From the NCBI RefSeq assembly GCF_014851395.1, contig NW_024041262.1:14653252-14717251 (forward strand): a DNA stretch of 64,000 nucleotides, read 5' to 3'. Positions 61,361 to 64,000 of the stretch are shown in pieces. A program made the translations under genes and the position numbers. Source of the stretch: Micropterus salmoides. Taxonomy: Eukaryota > Chordata > Actinopteri > Centrarchiformes > Centrarchidae. Each line of letters begins with the position of its first letter. Position 1 is the first letter of the stretch. The notes under the pieces were generated by a model. It saw nothing but the letters and a program-made list of their open reading frames with translations, was not told where the DNA came from and ran no database searches.

Positions 61361-63464
61361 TGTTGATTTTTTTTTATGATGTTTTATATTGGTTAATCCA
61401 AAAAACTGTTCACTAGATTAACCACTTCATGGAAACAATTGTCATGTGTGCTGTTAAAATGCTTTGGATCTCTGTCTCTAAGATACCGACACTTCACCTA
61501 AAAACAACAAAAACAATTGTGTCTTTGTGACATTGCGAACTATTAGTCACCCAAATCCATTAGTTACCCAACCTCTTACTTCTGGGCATGGGTAACTAAT
61601 CAGATGCAGATTCATTTGCACAAATCAGACAAATCTGCCCTTGCATACTGTATATCAAGATGTCATTTAGGTACTCGTAACCAAACTACTTTGATTGTTA
61701 AACTCTCTCTTTTAACCAAACCATGTGTGAATTTGACATGATTTAGCACTCCAAGAAGTCTGTTTCTGCAGAGAAAAGCAGGGACAATCTCACTGCACAC
61801 CATGTTTTTAATTGATAACTTTATCAGTGTGGAAAGCGGAAAGAGCCTTCAGCATGTGTGGTGGGCCTAATTCACTAAAACATCCAATTGAAAAACTTGA
61901 AGGTCCTTTTTCAAGAATAACAAATAAGTGTTCATTAATGTGATTTATTGAACTGATGTGATTGATTATTCCCTACTTTTCTAAATAATACAATTTGTCT
62001 ACTTTCCATACAAACATATCCTACTTGTTTTCATTGAAATATTACATGGAGAGTCACAGTTCCAATTCATTTGCTTCCAGTCTCATTTAAGGACTTCACC
62101 AAGGTATTTAGCGTCGTGTGGAGTAGAAGACCACTGTGTAAATATAGCAAACAGCCACTCCTGTTCATTGTTTATTTTCCTGACAACAAAAAAATGTTTT
62201 GTAAAGCAAAAGGAAGGCCTTTGAGGTGATTACATGCTTTTATTTCTTCCTTCCAGCGACAAATTGGAATGAAATAATCTCTCATGGTGATAGATGTGCA
62301 AATCATTGCTCAGTGCCTGCTGGGTGAGTTCCTTGTTTTATCTCTCATTTCAAACACAATTCCTAGTAACAGAGCTGGGTACAAAAGACAACATTCAATT
62401 TCACCCTAAATCCCACAATAGTCTCCTGTTTTCACATTGCAGGAAACTTCAGGATAATGCCCAAAGGCTGCTGGAGTTGAAGACTTAATGGCATGCAGCC
62501 ATAATGTTCACACCTGAATGGAACAGTAGCCACTGATACGGACTTTCTCTAATCTTTGGGATAATTTATTTTTAGGGAAAAGGTGCCAAGCTTTCTGTGT
62601 TTCCATTCATCAAGAAATCTCTGCTTTGATAATTCAGGGATACATGGTTTCCAATCCTAAAGTTCACTGTAATTTAAAAATACCCATGTAAACTGTACTG
62701 CCTTACACCTTAATTTTGTTATGTGTCTGTTCAGAGGCACTCATTATCAGGCATGTAAAATGCCTTGGTAGAGTGTTACTGTTCTTCCACAGCCTTTGTG
62801 ATTTTTGTCATGGAGGCTTTTACTGCCAGGGGAAAGAGGCACATTCTCTCTGGTGTGTTTTTTCCTTTAAATTTTTTAACATACCCACTTCATTTGTGTT
62901 GTCTACTGCAGTGCATTTCTGTTCATTAAGATTTGTTTTTAAATGGAAAAAAGGTGCCCGAAATGGATGTGGGGCATTCGAGACACCCTGCTCAAAATGT
63001 TAATGTGTTCAGTGTTTAGTTAAGAAGAATAAGCGAGGGGTGCAACTTCATGCCTTTGTTTTGTAAAAAAGTTTTTTAGATGGAAGCAAGTCATTTGGAA
63101 TGTGATCTCTCTTGACAAGCCCTTAATTTAAAATTAAGATCATCCCCTGTGTGCTTTCAGATGTATAAAGACAATCAAAATCTTTATCTAATCACTGGCA
63201 GTGATTCAGCATGCACATTGGTAAGATGTGACCTCATAAACACGCTCAAAGAAAGACCGGTGGGAAAGCATGCATAAACACCACTATAAATACCTTATTT
63301 AATGGATGCTTCTGATAAGGTTTAAACAGAAAACAGACATAACTCACAAAGTTACAATAAAGTTATTTCAAAGCTCATAAGTTAGTAATGTTTACCTCAC
63401 TGCACTTGTTACCTTTCAGCCAGTAGCTTCTTCCTCTGGGCAATACTTTGCATTACAGTCTATT
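61361..63464. other. Intergenic sequence, no gene seen
   Basis: AT-rich DNA without recognised features. Confidence 0.5.
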
Positions 63465-63890
63465 AAAATGATAACACTTTACAATATAGTATGAAAACCC
63501 TCCATAATTACGAAATAAAAAAAAAAGAATAGCTACCCAGTAGTTGCCGAGTAACTCTCAATGAAGTAATAACAAGATCATAACAAGTTAGTTAATGAAT
63601 TGTTCCTGATTAACTCACAATTAACTGCCGAATGGCATAAACCCATTGTAGTATCCAATATTTGTGCATTTGACTCATAACAGTTCAAAATAGCACTGTA
63701 GCAGCAGGACAGAGGGTCAGTGACCTTCTACGGGGAGAGCAGTGATTGGTGGTTATGTAGGGACTTAACCCTTCTATAGAATTTGACTTCTAACCCCTTG
63801 TTTTGTTACCTCAGAATAGTACTGTACCCTTCTATGGGTTTGACCTTTTATTTTGCAGACTCAAACCCCTCTATGGTACCTAACAGATAC
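63465..63890 (+). repeat. Dispersed repeat with degenerate internal repeats
   Basis: ATGATAACACTTTACAATAT at the left is a motif common at the edge of fish dispersed repeats. Three degenerate units follow: ACCCTTCTATAGAATTTGAC, ACCCTTCTATGGGTTTGACC and ACCCCTCTATGGTACC (63768-63880). The right end was not found. Confidence 0.4.
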
Positions 63891-64000
63891 CTAAACATAT
63901 CCTATATAAGCTTTGTTTGATGAACAGAGAGACAGAGTGGTCATCAGGCTTGGTCACTCTCCAAGCTGCTGCAGAGCTTGTAATTGATGTTGAACTCCTT

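Overview
This window looks like a piece of a ray-finned (teleost) fish genome, probably a percomorph. It is AT-rich, gene-poor and intron-like, full of simple repeats, and carries transposon families typical of fish: DIRS and BEL/Pao retrotransposons, CAGTGTTGGG-type hAT elements, a PIF/Harbinger-like MITE, tRNA-derived SINEs and LINE tails ending in ATGG repeats. The percomorph call rests on remembered dispersed repeats (around 40.8-41.3 kb and 47.3-47.9 kb) and is an inference. No sign of bacterial or plasmid DNA was seen.

Only one host gene can be supported. The first coding exon of neuregulin 3 (nrg3) lies on the minus strand at 30305-31136. It encodes the cytoplasmic N-terminus, the conserved transmembrane/juxtamembrane block and a long Ser/Thr-rich stalk, and ends at a GTAAG splice donor. 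Positions 1-30304 should therefore be the start of nrg3 intron 1; no EGF-like exon was noticed there. Positions 31137 to about 32960 hold the 5'UTR and putative promoter, with CpGs, purine-rich runs and a CG/CA tract. From about 33 kb to 64 kb I see upstream intergenic DNA (or upstream nrg3 introns if distal 5' exons exist) and no supportable host exon.

Mobile elements by region: a fish repeat fragment (365-487); copies of one AT-rich MITE family (8.8-9.07, 11.96-12.59, 23.37-23.52 and 60.8-61.4 kb); a 50-bp LINE tail with a 14-bp target-site duplication (12.4 kb); a hAT element (14864-18736) with a perfect 8-bp TSD, interrupted by an internally deleted DIRS element (15497-18453); two SINEs (24.06 and 24.85 kb); a decayed BEL/Pao element (about 36.25-41.44 kb) whose 3' LTR is damaged by another repeat; a second hAT element (42576-43752, 8-bp TSD) carrying a nested Harbinger-like MITE (42672-43219, TTA TSD); a percomorph-type dispersed repeat (47.34-47.86 kb); and a LINE ORF2 end (56.2-56.48 kb).

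I did not find a clearly novel biological system. The most informative structures are the nested hAT/DIRS locus, whose internal complementary region still records the predicted circle junction, and a pair of mutually exclusive perfect hairpins at 20226-20275. Element names come from remembered family features, not database searches.
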